From: Verrucomicrobiota bacterium
GTDB lineage: Bacteria > Verrucomicrobiota > Verrucomicrobiia > Opitutales > Opitutaceae
Direction of reading: 5' to 3'
Length of the DNA: 64,000 nucleotides
Assembly (NCBI GenBank): GCA_016222805.1
Contig: JACRQG010000018.1
Coordinates: 124,001 to 188,000, forward strand
Below the pieces are notes generated by a model, which worked only from the letters and a program-made list of their open reading frames with translations, was not told the origin of the DNA and ran no database searches. The position numbers and the translations under genes are program-made. Each line of letters starts with the position of its first letter. The first letter of the stretch is position 1. Below, piece by piece: positions 52,601-63,016 of the stretch.

Positions 52601-52905
52601 CTCTCGATGAAGCCCGCATAGACCGTGCGCCCCTGGAGGTCCCACACGCGGGCCTCCGCCGGAGTCGCGATCCCGGCCCCGGCCGCCACCACCACTCCGT
52701 CGCGGATCACGATGGTCGCATTCTCCACGACTTCCGTCGGGGTCAGGTGGACGCGCCCGCCCACCAAGGCGTGCACCCGCGGCGCCACTTCGCGCAAGCC
52801 CTCCGCCGGCGCCGCCGGCTCCGCCCCGGGCGCCGGTTGCGCCACGCCGATGGCAAGGGCGAACAGCAAGGCGCGGTGGATTCTCGGAGGGAGCTGGGAG
52901 TTCAT
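49687..52905 (-). CDS. Double-domain amidohydrolase (degenerate N half, intact C half)
   Basis: 1072-residue exported protein (signal about 1-28) containing two amidohydrolase units. The N-terminal unit (about 40-480) keeps the fold landmarks (VVENATIVIRDGVVVAAGAG, GSIAPGKAANLTIASGDLF), but its metal motif reads AGFIESDSS instead of HxH. The C-terminal unit (about 615-1010) has an intact site: GLIDCHSHVAID (HxH), FQHILEGYKV and the catalytic-type aspartate in SFNSDD. SLEAGKDADFVIW follows. Probable peptide or cyclic amide hydrolysis in the periplasm; the substrate is unknown. The tail is Gly-rich. Stop and start of the following amidohydrolase overlap by 4 bases. Confidence 0.88.
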   Translation of the reverse strand: MNSQLPPRIHRALLFALAIGVAQPAPGAEPAAPAEGLREVAPRVHALVGGRVHLTPTEVVENATIVIRDGVVVAAGAGIATPAEARVWDLQGRTVYAGFIESDSSLFLPAAWKPAGALRRASDEEAPAPPAPPPTAAAPAASEAATGTRSWNSRVTPERAAHRALVADDRGAEALRRLGFALAHVIPARGVFRGQSAVVSLGRGDFNGQVVRETMAQGLAFEHGGFGPIASYPASLMGATALLRQTLWDARWYGDAQAHHRQAGGTRPEVNEALATLGPVVRGEQPVFFELGSELDLARAAQVVGEFKLKAIFRGSGYEYRVLRDWPKGVPVVVPLAFPEPPEVEDPDRALDLTLDRLEHWELAPGNAARLAQAGAPVALTTAGLRRPETEFWSRVRTAVQRGLPPATALAALTTTPADFLGLARSHGSIAPGKAANLTIASGDLFRSDDAEIQLVWIDGEPFELEAWRRKEVRGAWRVAWTGAPGKSPAEIKITGRSSRLRASADGVEASARTDGTVLTLLAPPKWFGLERGTTRLTAQVEGAVLVGTGDLPDGRVIRWRAERTAAGEPPRTPEKKPETLVASGNRYPAGAFGRAGPPEQPKVLLVRNATVWTSGPAGVLENADVLVDAGKIARVGRGLTAPADAVIVDASGRHVSPGLIDCHSHVAIDRGVNEGTHSVTVEVRVGDVLDPTDIGLYRQLAGGLTTANLLHGSANAMGGQNQVIKLRWGESAEGLKFAGAPPGVKFALGENVTRKSATTLPTRYPVSRMGVREIMLDAFSRARDYEREWTEFRAGRTSRPPRRDLRMEAALEILRGERLIHIHSYRQDEVLAFIRLAQDLKLPVATFQHILEGYKVAREIAALGAGGSCFSDWWAYKFEVVDAIPYAGALMHEAGVIVSFNSDDRELARHLNTEAAKAVKYGGVSPVEALKFVTINPARQLRLEARVGSLEAGKDADFVIWSAPPLSGYAHVEQAWIDGRRYFDRKDDAQMRTAAAQERAALIQKILPERQRVLGAGGPGGGEGGGRGEDRPGAPTVWQVLQQLAAAHDGSTRGLYHDGSDAHNCTTHDQP

Positions 52906-53110
52906 GGACGGGGGCGGGGCAGAGGTGGCGGTAACGGGGGCGGCTCGCGTTCAACTGGGGAGACCTCGGGGTGGAGGCGACCCACGGCGCCGAGAGGCGA
53001 GGTGAAGCCCCGGAGCAAATCAAGCTCCGAGTGTCGGGTCCGGCGTCCCTCTGCGCCAAACCCTCACTTGCACCGCGCAACGAGTTTACCCATGCAGTTA
53101 CGCGCTGCCG

Positions 53111-54013
53111 ATGACGTCCTCCACCGCGCCGATCCTCGCCGAGTCCTGGCTTGAACTGCCTGACGGCCGCCTTTTCTGGCTCTCCGGTCGCTGCGCCCTT
53201 GGACGCCATCTCGACAACCACCTGATCCTCGAGGCCCCTTCCGTCTCGCGGCACCACGCCCTGCTCACCCCGGAGCCGGCCGGATACCTCCTGAGCGACC
53301 TGCGCAGCAGCAACGGGACGTACGTCAACCGCGCGCCGATCACGCGTCCGACCCTCCTGCACGACGGGGACGAACTTCGCTTGGGAGATGCCGTGCTCCG
53401 TTACCGTTGCACCCGGCGTCCCACGGTTGATCCGGCCATCACGAACCCGGAGCGCACGCGGCGGCTCGAGGACGTGCGCGAGGCCGCCTGCTGGCTGCTA
53501 ATCGCCGATGTCGCCGGCTACTCCACTCTCAACACGGAACTGGGCGGCAAGGCGGCCCTGCAGCGTTTCCAGGGCTGGATTGCGGGGATGCGTCCGTTGA
53601 TCGAGCGCCACGGAGGCCACATCAACAGCTACGTTGGCGATGCCATCTTTGCGTGGTGGTCGGGCGAATCCGCCAAACCGGCCCAGGTCCGGGCGGCCCT
53701 CGCCGCGATCGAACAGTGGCGGCCGCAAAGCCCGGTGGCGTTTCGCGTGGTGGTGCACCACGGCAGCGTCCTGTTCACGCGCAGCGAGCGCGGCGAGGAA
53801 CTGAGCGGCCAGGAGGTGAACTTCCTCTTCCGCACCGAAAAGCTCGCGAAGGGTTTCGGTGCCTCCGCGATGCTCAGCGAGGCGGCGGCGCAATCGCTCC
53901 AGCTCGCCGGGCGCTGCCCCCCGCTCGGTGCCGCGTCGGTCGAGGGAATTCCCGGCCGCTTTGTGTTCTTCGCCCCTCCGCCTGAGCTCGGCATAAATAC
54001 CTCCGCCGGCTGA
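53111..54013 (+). CDS. FHA domain - class III nucleotide cyclase
   Basis: 300-residue cytosolic signalling protein. An N-terminal FHA domain (about 20-100) keeps the phosphothreonine-binding residues Arg32 (ALGRHLDN), Ser46-Arg47-His48 and Asn68 (SSNGTYVN). A class III adenylate/guanylate cyclase catalytic domain follows (about 125-290). Its two metal-binding aspartates, Asp133 (IADVAGYS) and Asp177 (VGDAIFAWW), are present, and VNFLFRTEKLA retains the Asn/Arg pair used in catalysis. cAMP production is thus likely, gated by binding to a phosphorylated protein (inference). It is followed 113 bp downstream by an ECF sigma factor on the same strand. Confidence 0.9.
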   Translation: MTSSTAPILAESWLELPDGRLFWLSGRCALGRHLDNHLILEAPSVSRHHALLTPEPAGYLLSDLRSSNGTYVNRAPITRPTLLHDGDELRLGDAVLRYRCTRRPTVDPAITNPERTRRLEDVREAACWLLIADVAGYSTLNTELGGKAALQRFQGWIAGMRPLIERHGGHINSYVGDAIFAWWSGESAKPAQVRAALAAIEQWRPQSPVAFRVVVHHGSVLFTRSERGEELSGQEVNFLFRTEKLAKGFGASAMLSEAAAQSLQLAGRCPPLGAASVEGIPGRFVFFAPPPELGINTSAG

Positions 54014-54126
54014 CGCCGGTCCGGCAGTCAGCCGAGTTCCGGCTCGCCCTTTCGCGGCGACGACCTAGCCTGCGCCCGAGCTTTCGCCCCGCCCCTTCGC
54101 TCGGGGATTCGACCGCCACCCCTTCG

Positions 54127-54687
54127 ATGCACGACATCACGCTCCTCCTGCAAAAGATCGAGCAGGGCGACACCGACGCCGCCGAAAAACTGCTGCCCCT
54201 CGTCTACCAGGAACTGCGCCGGCTCGCCGCCGCCAAGATGAGTCGCGAGTCGGCGGCGCAAACCCTGCAGCCGACCGCGCTGGTCCATGAGGCCTGGCTG
54301 CGCCTGGGGGGCGACCAGCAGCCGGCCTGGCAGAACCGGGCGCATTTCTTCGGTGCCGCCGCCGAGGCGATGCGCCGCATCCTCATCGACCGCGCGCGGC
54401 GCCGCCGCGCCATCCGCCACGGGGGCAATCAGGTGCGCGCCGAAGAAGCCGAGTTGGAGAACATCGCCGATCTCAGCCGCAACGACGACGAACTCCTCGC
54501 CGTGCACGAAGCCCTCGACCAGTTCGCCCGCGAGGAGCCGCGCAAGGCGGAGCTGGTCAAGCTGCGGTACTTTGGCGGACTCACGCTGGAGGATGCCGCC
54601 GCCGCTCTCGGCGTGCCCGAGGGCACGGCCAAGCGCTGGTGGACCTACTCCCGGGCCTGGCTTTACCGGGAGCTGAACCGGGATTAG
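54127..54687 (+). CDS. ECF-type RNA polymerase sigma factor (planctomycete/verrucomicrobial type)
   Basis: 186-residue sigma factor. Region 2 (about 10-90; LVYQELRRLAAAKMSRESAAQTLQP with TALVHEAWLRL, and HFFGAAAEAMRRILIDRAR) has the distinctive form of the Sig-70_X6/TIGR02999 group. Region 4 (about 125-180; KAELVKLRYFGGLTLEDAAA, then GVPEGTAKRWWTYSRAWLYREL) carries the helix-turn-helix. This group is expanded in Planctomycetes and Verrucomicrobia, often paired with Ser/Thr kinases; here its neighbour is an FHA-cyclase, and no anti-sigma is visible. The next gene starts 129 bp after its stop. Confidence 0.93.
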   Translation: MHDITLLLQKIEQGDTDAAEKLLPLVYQELRRLAAAKMSRESAAQTLQPTALVHEAWLRLGGDQQPAWQNRAHFFGAAAEAMRRILIDRARRRRAIRHGGNQVRAEEAELENIADLSRNDDELLAVHEALDQFAREEPRKAELVKLRYFGGLTLEDAAAALGVPEGTAKRWWTYSRAWLYRELNRD

Positions 54688-54815
54688 CGGAGGCATCCCG
54701 GCCAGTCCTGCGACTGCTAAGGTGCGCCTTCGGGGGCCGCACCCTTGCGCGATCCTCGCCGCCACGGGCATGCTGCTACCCCGGCACCGGCCCGCCGGCC
54801 GCCGCCGCTCTCGCC

Positions 54816-57182
54816 ATGCCTTCCGCGCCCGCCGTTTCCCTCCGCCCCCTGCTCTTCTGCGCCGGAGTCGCCTGGCTGGCTGCCGTCCCGACGCGCGCCA
54901 GCCTCGCCCTGCCCAATCCGGGTTTTGAAACCGGGCTCGAAGGTTGGAAGCCGCTGTTCACGCGTGACCCCCAGTCGGGCCGCGCCACGCCCGACGCCGG
55001 GACCTTTCACGGCGGGCGCGCCGCCGTGCGCCTCGAACACACTGGCGCCCGGGACTGGAGTTTCGAGTCGGCAGAACGCCTCACGGTGGAAGCCGGCGAC
55101 GTGCTGGAATTGCAGGCCTGGCTGAAAGTGCAGAGCGGCAGCGGCCTCACCCTCGGGGTCTCAACGTGGGACGCCTCCGGGCGGAACCTCAGCTGGTCGC
55201 ATGGCGCCCAGACCACCCGCGTCCATTCCGGCTGGCAGCTGGTCCGCGCGCGCTTCGTGGTGCCCGAGGGTGTGACCCGCATACAACCGCGGCTTCTGGG
55301 CAGCGGCCCGATGGTCGCCTGGGCGGACGACTTTTCGCTCGAACGGAAGTTCAACCTGCGCGACCGCCGCGGCACGGGGTTTCCCGCCAAGGTGGCCGTC
55401 GCCAGTCCGACGCTGGCGATCGAATTTCACACGGGCGATGCGACGCTGGTGGTCGTCGATCGTCGACCGGGCGGACGGCAGTGGAGCCAGCGCCGGCAGG
55501 GTCAGGACCTGCTGGTCACGGGAGCCACCGCGAGCCGCGACCGCCTGGAGATTCGCCTCTTCCATGCCACCAGCGGCGTGGACTTCACGGCGGTCCTGCA
55601 GCCCGACCCCGATCAACCGGAACTCCTCGTCACGCTGCGGGGCGAAGGCGCGCTCGGCAGTCCCGTGGTGTTTCCCCACCCGTTCACCGGCGAGCCCGGG
55701 GACTACCTCGTGGTGCCGATGAACGAGGGCATTTCCTACCCGGTCGACGATCCCACGATCGCCCCGATGCGTCTGATCGCCTACGGGGGCCACGGCATCT
55801 GCATGGCCTTCTGGGGCCTGACCGACGGCACCCGCGGGCAGATGGCGCTCCTGGAAACTCCGGACGACGCCTCGATTCGCCTCGATCGCCTCGACGGCCG
55901 GCTGGCCATCGCCCCTTCCTGGGAAGCCCAACGCGGCGCATTCGGGCCGGAGCGCCGGCTGCGCTACGTCTTCCTCAACTCCGGCGGCCATGTCGCCATG
56001 GCCAAGCGTTATCGGGCGTACGCCCGGCAAATCGGCATTCTCAAAACCCTCGAGGAAAAACGACGCGACGTGCCGGCCGTCGAGCGGCTCTACGGCGCCG
56101 CCAACATCTGGTGCTGGGACAAGGACGCCGTCGCGATGGCCCGCGAGCTCCAGGCCGCCGGCCTGCAGCGCCTCCTCTGGAGCAACCGCCAGGGCCCCGA
56201 GGGCATCGCGGCGATGAACGCCCTGGGCATCCTCACCAGCCGGTACGACATCTACCAGGATGTGATGGACCCCGCCCAGTTTCCGCGCCTGCGCGGAGTC
56301 CACGCCGATTGGACGACCGCCGCCTGGCCGAAGGATCTCATTCTCGACCGGGCCGGTCAGTGGATTCACGGCTGGGGTGTCACCGCGAAAGATGGCACCC
56401 AGATTCCCTGCGGCGTGCTCTGCGATCGCCGGGCCCTCGACTACGCCCGCGAACGCATCCCGCCCGAACTCGCCACCCACCGGTACCTCGGGCGCTTCAT
56501 CGACACGACGACGGCCTCGTCCTGGCGCGAGTGCTACCATCCGGATCATCCCATGACGCGCTCCGAAAGCCGTCACTGGAAGATGGAGCTGCTGCGTTAC
56601 ATGTCTGAGTCACAGCACCTCGTCACCGGCAGCGAAACCGGTCACGACGCGGCCGTGCCGTACCTGCACTTCCTCGAGGGCATGATGAGCCTCGGGCCCT
56701 ATCGTGTCCCGGACTCCGGGCGGCGCATGCAGCAGATCTGGGACGAGGTGCCGGAGCGCGTCGCGAAATTCCAGCTCGGCCACACCTACCGGCTGCCCCT
56801 GTTCGAACTGGTGTTCCACGACTGCGTCGTCTCGTACTGGTACTGGGGCGACTACAACAACAAGCTCCCCGCCCTCTGGGACAAGCGCGACCTCTTCAAC
56901 GTCCTCTACGGGGCTCCGCCGATGTACATGTTTGACCGGAAATTCTGGACCGCGCACCGCTCGCGTTTCGTGCAGAGCTACGAAAACACCTGCCCGCACA
57001 TCGCGAAGATCGCCGCCGCCGAGATGACCGACCACCGTTTTCTCACCCCGGATCGCCACGTGCAGGAAACGCGGTTCGGCAACGGCACAACCATCACGGT
57101 GAATTTCGGGAACGCACCGTATACCTTGCCGGACGGCGCCATCCTCGGCGCGGGCCGGTACCGTGTCACCGAGGGAAGGTGA
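54816..57182 (+). CDS. Secreted glycoside hydrolase-like protein with N-terminal CBM
   Basis: 788-residue exported protein. The signal peptide (LRPLLFCAGVAWLAAVPTRA) is followed by a carbohydrate-binding beta-sandwich of CBM4/9 type (about 32-175; LPNPGFETGLEGW, GWQLVRARFVVPEGVTR). A galactose-mutarotase-like beta domain comes next (about 190-400), then a TIM-barrel region (about 430-700; YGAANIWCWDKDAVAMAREL, GILTSRYDIYQDVMDP). Layout and motifs recall GH101-like/DUF5696 proteins that act on O-linked or algal glycans, but I cannot place the catalytic residues. The ATG at 54816 opens the signal peptide; the frame overlaps the sigma-factor 3' end if extended. Confidence 0.8.
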   Translation: MPSAPAVSLRPLLFCAGVAWLAAVPTRASLALPNPGFETGLEGWKPLFTRDPQSGRATPDAGTFHGGRAAVRLEHTGARDWSFESAERLTVEAGDVLELQAWLKVQSGSGLTLGVSTWDASGRNLSWSHGAQTTRVHSGWQLVRARFVVPEGVTRIQPRLLGSGPMVAWADDFSLERKFNLRDRRGTGFPAKVAVASPTLAIEFHTGDATLVVVDRRPGGRQWSQRRQGQDLLVTGATASRDRLEIRLFHATSGVDFTAVLQPDPDQPELLVTLRGEGALGSPVVFPHPFTGEPGDYLVVPMNEGISYPVDDPTIAPMRLIAYGGHGICMAFWGLTDGTRGQMALLETPDDASIRLDRLDGRLAIAPSWEAQRGAFGPERRLRYVFLNSGGHVAMAKRYRAYARQIGILKTLEEKRRDVPAVERLYGAANIWCWDKDAVAMARELQAAGLQRLLWSNRQGPEGIAAMNALGILTSRYDIYQDVMDPAQFPRLRGVHADWTTAAWPKDLILDRAGQWIHGWGVTAKDGTQIPCGVLCDRRALDYARERIPPELATHRYLGRFIDTTTASSWRECYHPDHPMTRSESRHWKMELLRYMSESQHLVTGSETGHDAAVPYLHFLEGMMSLGPYRVPDSGRRMQQIWDEVPERVAKFQLGHTYRLPLFELVFHDCVVSYWYWGDYNNKLPALWDKRDLFNVLYGAPPMYMFDRKFWTAHRSRFVQSYENTCPHIAKIAAAEMTDHRFLTPDRHVQETRFGNGTTITVNFGNAPYTLPDGAILGAGRYRVTEGR

Positions 57183-57275
57183 CTGGCGCCCGGCCGGGCC
57201 GCGCGGATTCGGCCCGACCCGCTCCCTGGAATCCGGGCCGGCCCAGCCGGGCCAGCCCCGCGCGACGGGGCTGCC

Positions 57276-59672
<2,397 letters not shown>

Positions 59673-59709
59673 TCAGTTCTGCTCCTGGGCTTGGCTCCCG
59701 GCGGCACGG

Positions 59710-59795
59710 GCCCGAGTGGTGGAATGGCAGACACTAGGGACTTAAAATCCCTTGGCCGCAAGGCCGTGCGGGTTCGATCCCCGCCTCGGGCACCA
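59710..59795 (+). tRNA. tRNA-Leu (anticodon UAA)
   Basis: Acceptor stem GCCCGAG (59710-59716) pairs with CTCGGGC (59785-59791), followed by A and an encoded CCA. The anticodon stem AGGGA/TCCCT encloses loop CTTAAAA with anticodon TAA. A long variable arm (TTGGCCGCAAGGCC region) marks it as class II. T-loop GGTTCGATCC is canonical. Confidence 0.97.
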
Positions 59796-59837
59796 GGATT
59801 TCACGTGCTGTGCAGGTCCAGCAGGTCATCCCGTCTC

Positions 59838-60272
59838 TCACTTTCCTGATCGGGATCGCGATCGATCCTGCGGGTCGAGCGAACTCCGCGCGTCTGACGC
59901 ACGCTGCGCCCGGGCTCGCCGCGGCTTGCCAGGCGGCTGGCTCTCCTGCAGCGCCGTGTGCTCCTGTTGGAGCGCGTGCAACTGTTCGATCACGCCCGCG
60001 AGCTTGGTGCCGGTGGGCGTGAGCTGGTATTCGACATGGAGGACCGCCGCGGACCGATCGACGCGGGTGGCGAGGCCGTAGTCCACCAGCTTGCGCAGTC
60101 GTTCATTGAGGATCTTGGTCGAGATCCCGGGGATGTAGCGCTCGAGCTGTCCGGGGCGGGACACGCCCCGCCGCAACGCACTGACGACGGCAGCGGACCA
60201 TTTGCACCCCACGACATCCTCGAGGCGACGGTACGTGGTTCGTTCGTCCAAGGTCAGGTGCTTGGCAGGCAT
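59838..60272 (-). CDS. HxlR-family winged-helix transcriptional regulator
   Basis: 144-residue regulator. The HxlR signature is clear: DVVGCKWSAAVVSALRRGV, RPGQLERYIPGISTKILNERL, then LRKLVDYGLATR and HVEYQLTPTGTKLAGVIEQL. A cysteine (VVGC) precedes the recognition region, as in redox-sensing members such as HypR/YodB types (family knowledge; a redox role here is inference). It is divergent from the CPVC thioredoxin-like gene and redoxin with 166 bp between starts, a classic regulator-target layout. The basic, Arg/Ser-rich C-terminal 30 residues are not conserved. ATG 60272 matches the family start; the frame is open further upstream. Confidence 0.9.
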   Translation of the reverse strand: MPAKHLTLDERTTYRRLEDVVGCKWSAAVVSALRRGVSRPGQLERYIPGISTKILNERLRKLVDYGLATRVDRSAAVLHVEYQLTPTGTKLAGVIEQLHALQQEHTALQESQPPGKPRRARAQRASDARSSLDPQDRSRSRSGK

Positions 60273-60438
60273 GCGAGGAATTATGCGAGGGCGCCCGCGC
60301 CCGTCGAGTAGGCACAAAATGGTGCGGACTCCCCGAAAGGTGCCCTCTGCCGTCCCGCCGGGGAATCGGTTATCGTCGGGTGATGCGCCACACGTCGTGG
60401 CGCTATGTCCTCCCCTCCCAACCCACGGAAATAACCTC

Positions 60439-60678
60439 ATGTCCAAACCCACTGCCGTCTTCTATCACGCGGGCTGCCCCGTCTGTCTCGACGCCGAAGC
60501 CGCCGTCACGCGCTACCTCGACCAGGGCAAGGTCGCGCTCGAGATCGTCCACCTCGGTACGTCCAAGAGCCGCGTCGTCGAAGCCGAAGCGGCCGGCGTC
60601 AAGTCCGTCCCGGCGCTCGTCATCGGCGGCCAGACGCTGCACCTCAACTTCGGGGCGGCGCTCAGCGCGCTGAAGTGA
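60439..60678 (+). CDS. Thioredoxin/glutaredoxin-like small protein (CPVC)
   Basis: 79-residue thioredoxin-fold protein. The redox motif CPVC (Cys13, Cys16) sits after strand 1 (AVFYHAGCPVC), and the cis-proline region is KSVPALVIGG. It lacks an export signal, so it should act in the cytosol as a disulfide reductant. It is followed after 4 bp by a redoxin gene and is divergent from the HxlR regulator, which probably controls both (inference). Confidence 0.85.
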   Translation: MSKPTAVFYHAGCPVCLDAEAAVTRYLDQGKVALEIVHLGTSKSRVVEAEAAGVKSVPALVIGGQTLHLNFGAALSALK

Positions 60679-60682
60679 AGCC

Positions 60683-61219
60683 ATGGCCGGCCCACGTGCC
60701 TCCGTGCCAGCGATGACCCGGGGCCGTGAGCCGGCCGTTTCCGCTCCGTTGGCGCCGCCAATCTCGGCGGCGCTCTGGCTGAACACCCCCGAACCGGTGA
60801 CCCTGGCCCAGCTGCGCGGGCGCGTCGTGGTGCTGCACGCGTTCCAGATGCTTTGTCCCGGTTGCGTGACCCACGGTTTGCCGCAGGCGGTGGAAATCCA
60901 GCGCGCGTTCGATCCGGACGCGGTCGCGGTGCTGGGGCTGCACAGCGTGTTCGAACATCACAAGGCGATGACGCCGGCGGCGCTGCGCGCCTTCGTGCAC
61001 GAGTATCGGCTCACGTTTCCCATTGCGATCGACCAGCCGTCCGCGGACGGGCCGGTGCCGTACACGATGCAGGCGTATCGAATGCAGGGCACGCCCACAC
61101 TCGTCTTGATCGACCGGTGCGGCCGCCTCCGTGCACAGCACTTTGGGGTCACCGCCGATGTGGCGGTAGGGGCCGAGATTGGCAGGCTGTTGGCCGAGCC
61201 CGGTATCACCGCACCCTGA
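60683..61219 (+). CDS. Redoxin/TlpA-like thiol-disulfide protein (CPGC)
   Basis: 178-residue redoxin-domain protein. The active site CPGC (Cys58, Cys61) lies in VVLHAFQMLCPGCVTHGLPQ, an AhpC-TSA/TlpA-like setting, and GTPTLVLIDRCGRLR carries the cis-proline. No clear signal peptide, so it is probably cytosolic. The start at 60683 lies 4 bp after the CPVC gene stop, indicating co-translation; an internal ATG at residue 11 is possible. Likely a peroxide- or disulfide-handling partner of the CPVC protein (inference). Confidence 0.82.
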   Translation: MAGPRASVPAMTRGREPAVSAPLAPPISAALWLNTPEPVTLAQLRGRVVVLHAFQMLCPGCVTHGLPQAVEIQRAFDPDAVAVLGLHSVFEHHKAMTPAALRAFVHEYRLTFPIAIDQPSADGPVPYTMQAYRMQGTPTLVLIDRCGRLRAQHFGVTADVAVGAEIGRLLAEPGITAP

Positions 61220-61275
61220 CCTGCATCCCTCCCCGCGCGGATCCAGGCGCGACCGAGGAAAAGGGTCATGGCTGA

Positions 61276-61300
61276 TGTAGCCGGCCTCTCCAAGGCCGGC
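61276..61300. repeat. GTAGCCGGC-type palindromic hairpin between convergent genes
   Basis: GCCGGCCT (61280-61287) and AGGCCGGC (61293-61300) form an 8-bp stem; TGTAGCCGGC leads into it. The same core begins and ends the inner arms of the 108-bp element at 16571. It lies between the redoxin and sulfatase stops, where it could terminate both. Confidence 0.55.
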
Positions 61301-61358
61301 CCGGTTGCCCGGCGGCCAGGCGGACGTGGCTGCTCTCGCAGCCAGCCGCCAGCGCGGC

Positions 61359-62984
61359 CTATGGCGCCGCTGCGTGACCTCGTCGGGCGGTGAGGGTGTC
61401 GAGCCGCTGCCGGAGTTCGACCGCTTTTTCCGGGTACTCGCGGATCACGTTCCGCGTCTCCGCTGGATCAGTCCGCAGGTTGAAGAGCAGCGGTTCGGGA
61501 ATGCGGCTCTCCGCAAAGCGGGTGTCGCGCGGGTTGGCGCCGCTGCCGATGCCGGAGGCCAGTCCGCTCGCGGTGGCCGGCACGTACTTCCAATCCCCTG
61601 CCCGCAGCGACAGGGTGTTGGCAATCCCGTGCAGCACCGTGTCCCCGCGCAGGTTGTCGGTGGTCTGGCCGAGCAGCACCCGCGACAGATCGAGGCTGTC
61701 CGGCGCGGTGTCAGGCGAGAACTTCGACCCCGTGAGGCGCGCCAGTGTGGCATAGAGGTCGACGAGGTTGAACATCTGGTCGGACACCCGGGGCCGAATC
61801 CGCGCCGGCCACCGGGCGATCAGCGGCACGCGGCAGCCGCCCTCGTAGACGAGGTACTTCCAGCCGCGCAGGCCGCCAGCCGGACGATGATCCTTCGTGT
61901 CCTCCTGCGCGCGGTCGTGATAGCCGTCGAAAAGCACCGGACCGTTGTCGCTGGTGAAGATCACGAGGGTGTGCTCCGCCAGCTTCAGACGCTCGAGGGC
62001 CTGCAGGATCTCGCCGGTGATCCAGTCCATCTGCTCGATCACGTCGCCGCGGATGCCGAGCGCCGATGCCCCGGCGAAGGGCGCCGCCGCCACCCGCGGC
62101 ACATGCGGCTCGAACAACCCCACGTAGAGGAAGAAGGGACGCGTGCGGCTGGCCTCGAGGAATTCCACCGATTTCCGGATCACCGTCGCGGGAAGGTCCG
62201 CGTCCTTGAAGCGCGCCGCCTTCCCGCCCTTCATGTACCCGATGCGGCTCACGCCGTGGACGATCGTGCCGCTGTGCTGCCGGTCGGCGCCGACCTTCAG
62301 CAGGTCCGGCCGATCGACACCGTTGGGCTCGATCCCGAAGTCCTTCTGGTAGCTCACCGCGATCGGGTCCGCGGGATCGAGGCCGACCACCCGGTCGTTT
62401 TCGATCCACACCGACGGGACGCGATCCACGGTGGCGGGAATGATGTGACTGTAATCGAAGCCAATCTCCCGGGGACCGGGCTGGATCCGGCCGTTGAAGT
62501 CCACCGCCGCGCGGCCATCGCCCAGGCCCAGGTGCCACTTGCCGACTGCGCCCGTGCGGTAGCCGGCTTCCTGGAGTGCCCGCGGCAGCGTCGGCCGGCC
62601 CGGATCGATGCAGAGCGGGGCGTCGCCGTCGAGAATCGCCGTCTTCTTCTCCGGCTGCCGCCAGCCATACTCGCCGGTCATCAGCGCGTAGCGCGTGGGC
62701 GTGCAGGTCGACGACGGGGCGTAACCCTGGGTGAAACGCACGCCACCGGCGGCGAGCCGATCGACATGCGGGGTGCGGACGCGCGTCGCCCCGTAGCAGC
62801 CGAGGTCCCCGTACCCGAGATCGTCGGCGACAATCAGAACGATGTTGGGCCGGTCCGGCGCAGCCGCGGCCAAGTCCACCGCCGGGGCCAGCAGGCCGAG
62901 GACGGCGAGGCTCCCCACGCGCCGGGCGGCCCGGCCGGAGCCGCGGAGCCCGGAGACGAAACCATGGAACGAAGCGGGCATCAT
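61359..62984 (-). CDS. Exported sulfatase (arylsulfatase family)
   Basis: 541-residue type I sulfatase. The signal region (RRVGSLAVLGLLAPAV) precedes the alkaline-phosphatase-like core: NIVLIVADDLGYGD (metal-binding Asp pair), the modification motif STCTPTRYALMTG with Cys94 to be converted to formylglycine (CxPxR), and GKWHLG. The third metal site is FTSDNGPVLFDG. It needs a maturation enzyme (FGE or anSME) encoded elsewhere, since the FGE-like domain at 20843 lacks its cysteines. It is 32 bp downstream of a TonB receptor gene on the same strand, indicating a sulfated-glycan uptake and desulfation unit. ATG 62984 is taken; 62981 is an adjacent alternative. Confidence 0.93.
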   Translation of the reverse strand: MMPASFHGFVSGLRGSGRAARRVGSLAVLGLLAPAVDLAAAAPDRPNIVLIVADDLGYGDLGCYGATRVRTPHVDRLAAGGVRFTQGYAPSSTCTPTRYALMTGEYGWRQPEKKTAILDGDAPLCIDPGRPTLPRALQEAGYRTGAVGKWHLGLGDGRAAVDFNGRIQPGPREIGFDYSHIIPATVDRVPSVWIENDRVVGLDPADPIAVSYQKDFGIEPNGVDRPDLLKVGADRQHSGTIVHGVSRIGYMKGGKAARFKDADLPATVIRKSVEFLEASRTRPFFLYVGLFEPHVPRVAAAPFAGASALGIRGDVIEQMDWITGEILQALERLKLAEHTLVIFTSDNGPVLFDGYHDRAQEDTKDHRPAGGLRGWKYLVYEGGCRVPLIARWPARIRPRVSDQMFNLVDLYATLARLTGSKFSPDTAPDSLDLSRVLLGQTTDNLRGDTVLHGIANTLSLRAGDWKYVPATASGLASGIGSGANPRDTRFAESRIPEPLLFNLRTDPAETRNVIREYPEKAVELRQRLDTLTARRGHAAAP

Positions 62985-63016
62985 GACAGCGATGACCACG
63001 ATGCCGCGCAGCCGGC

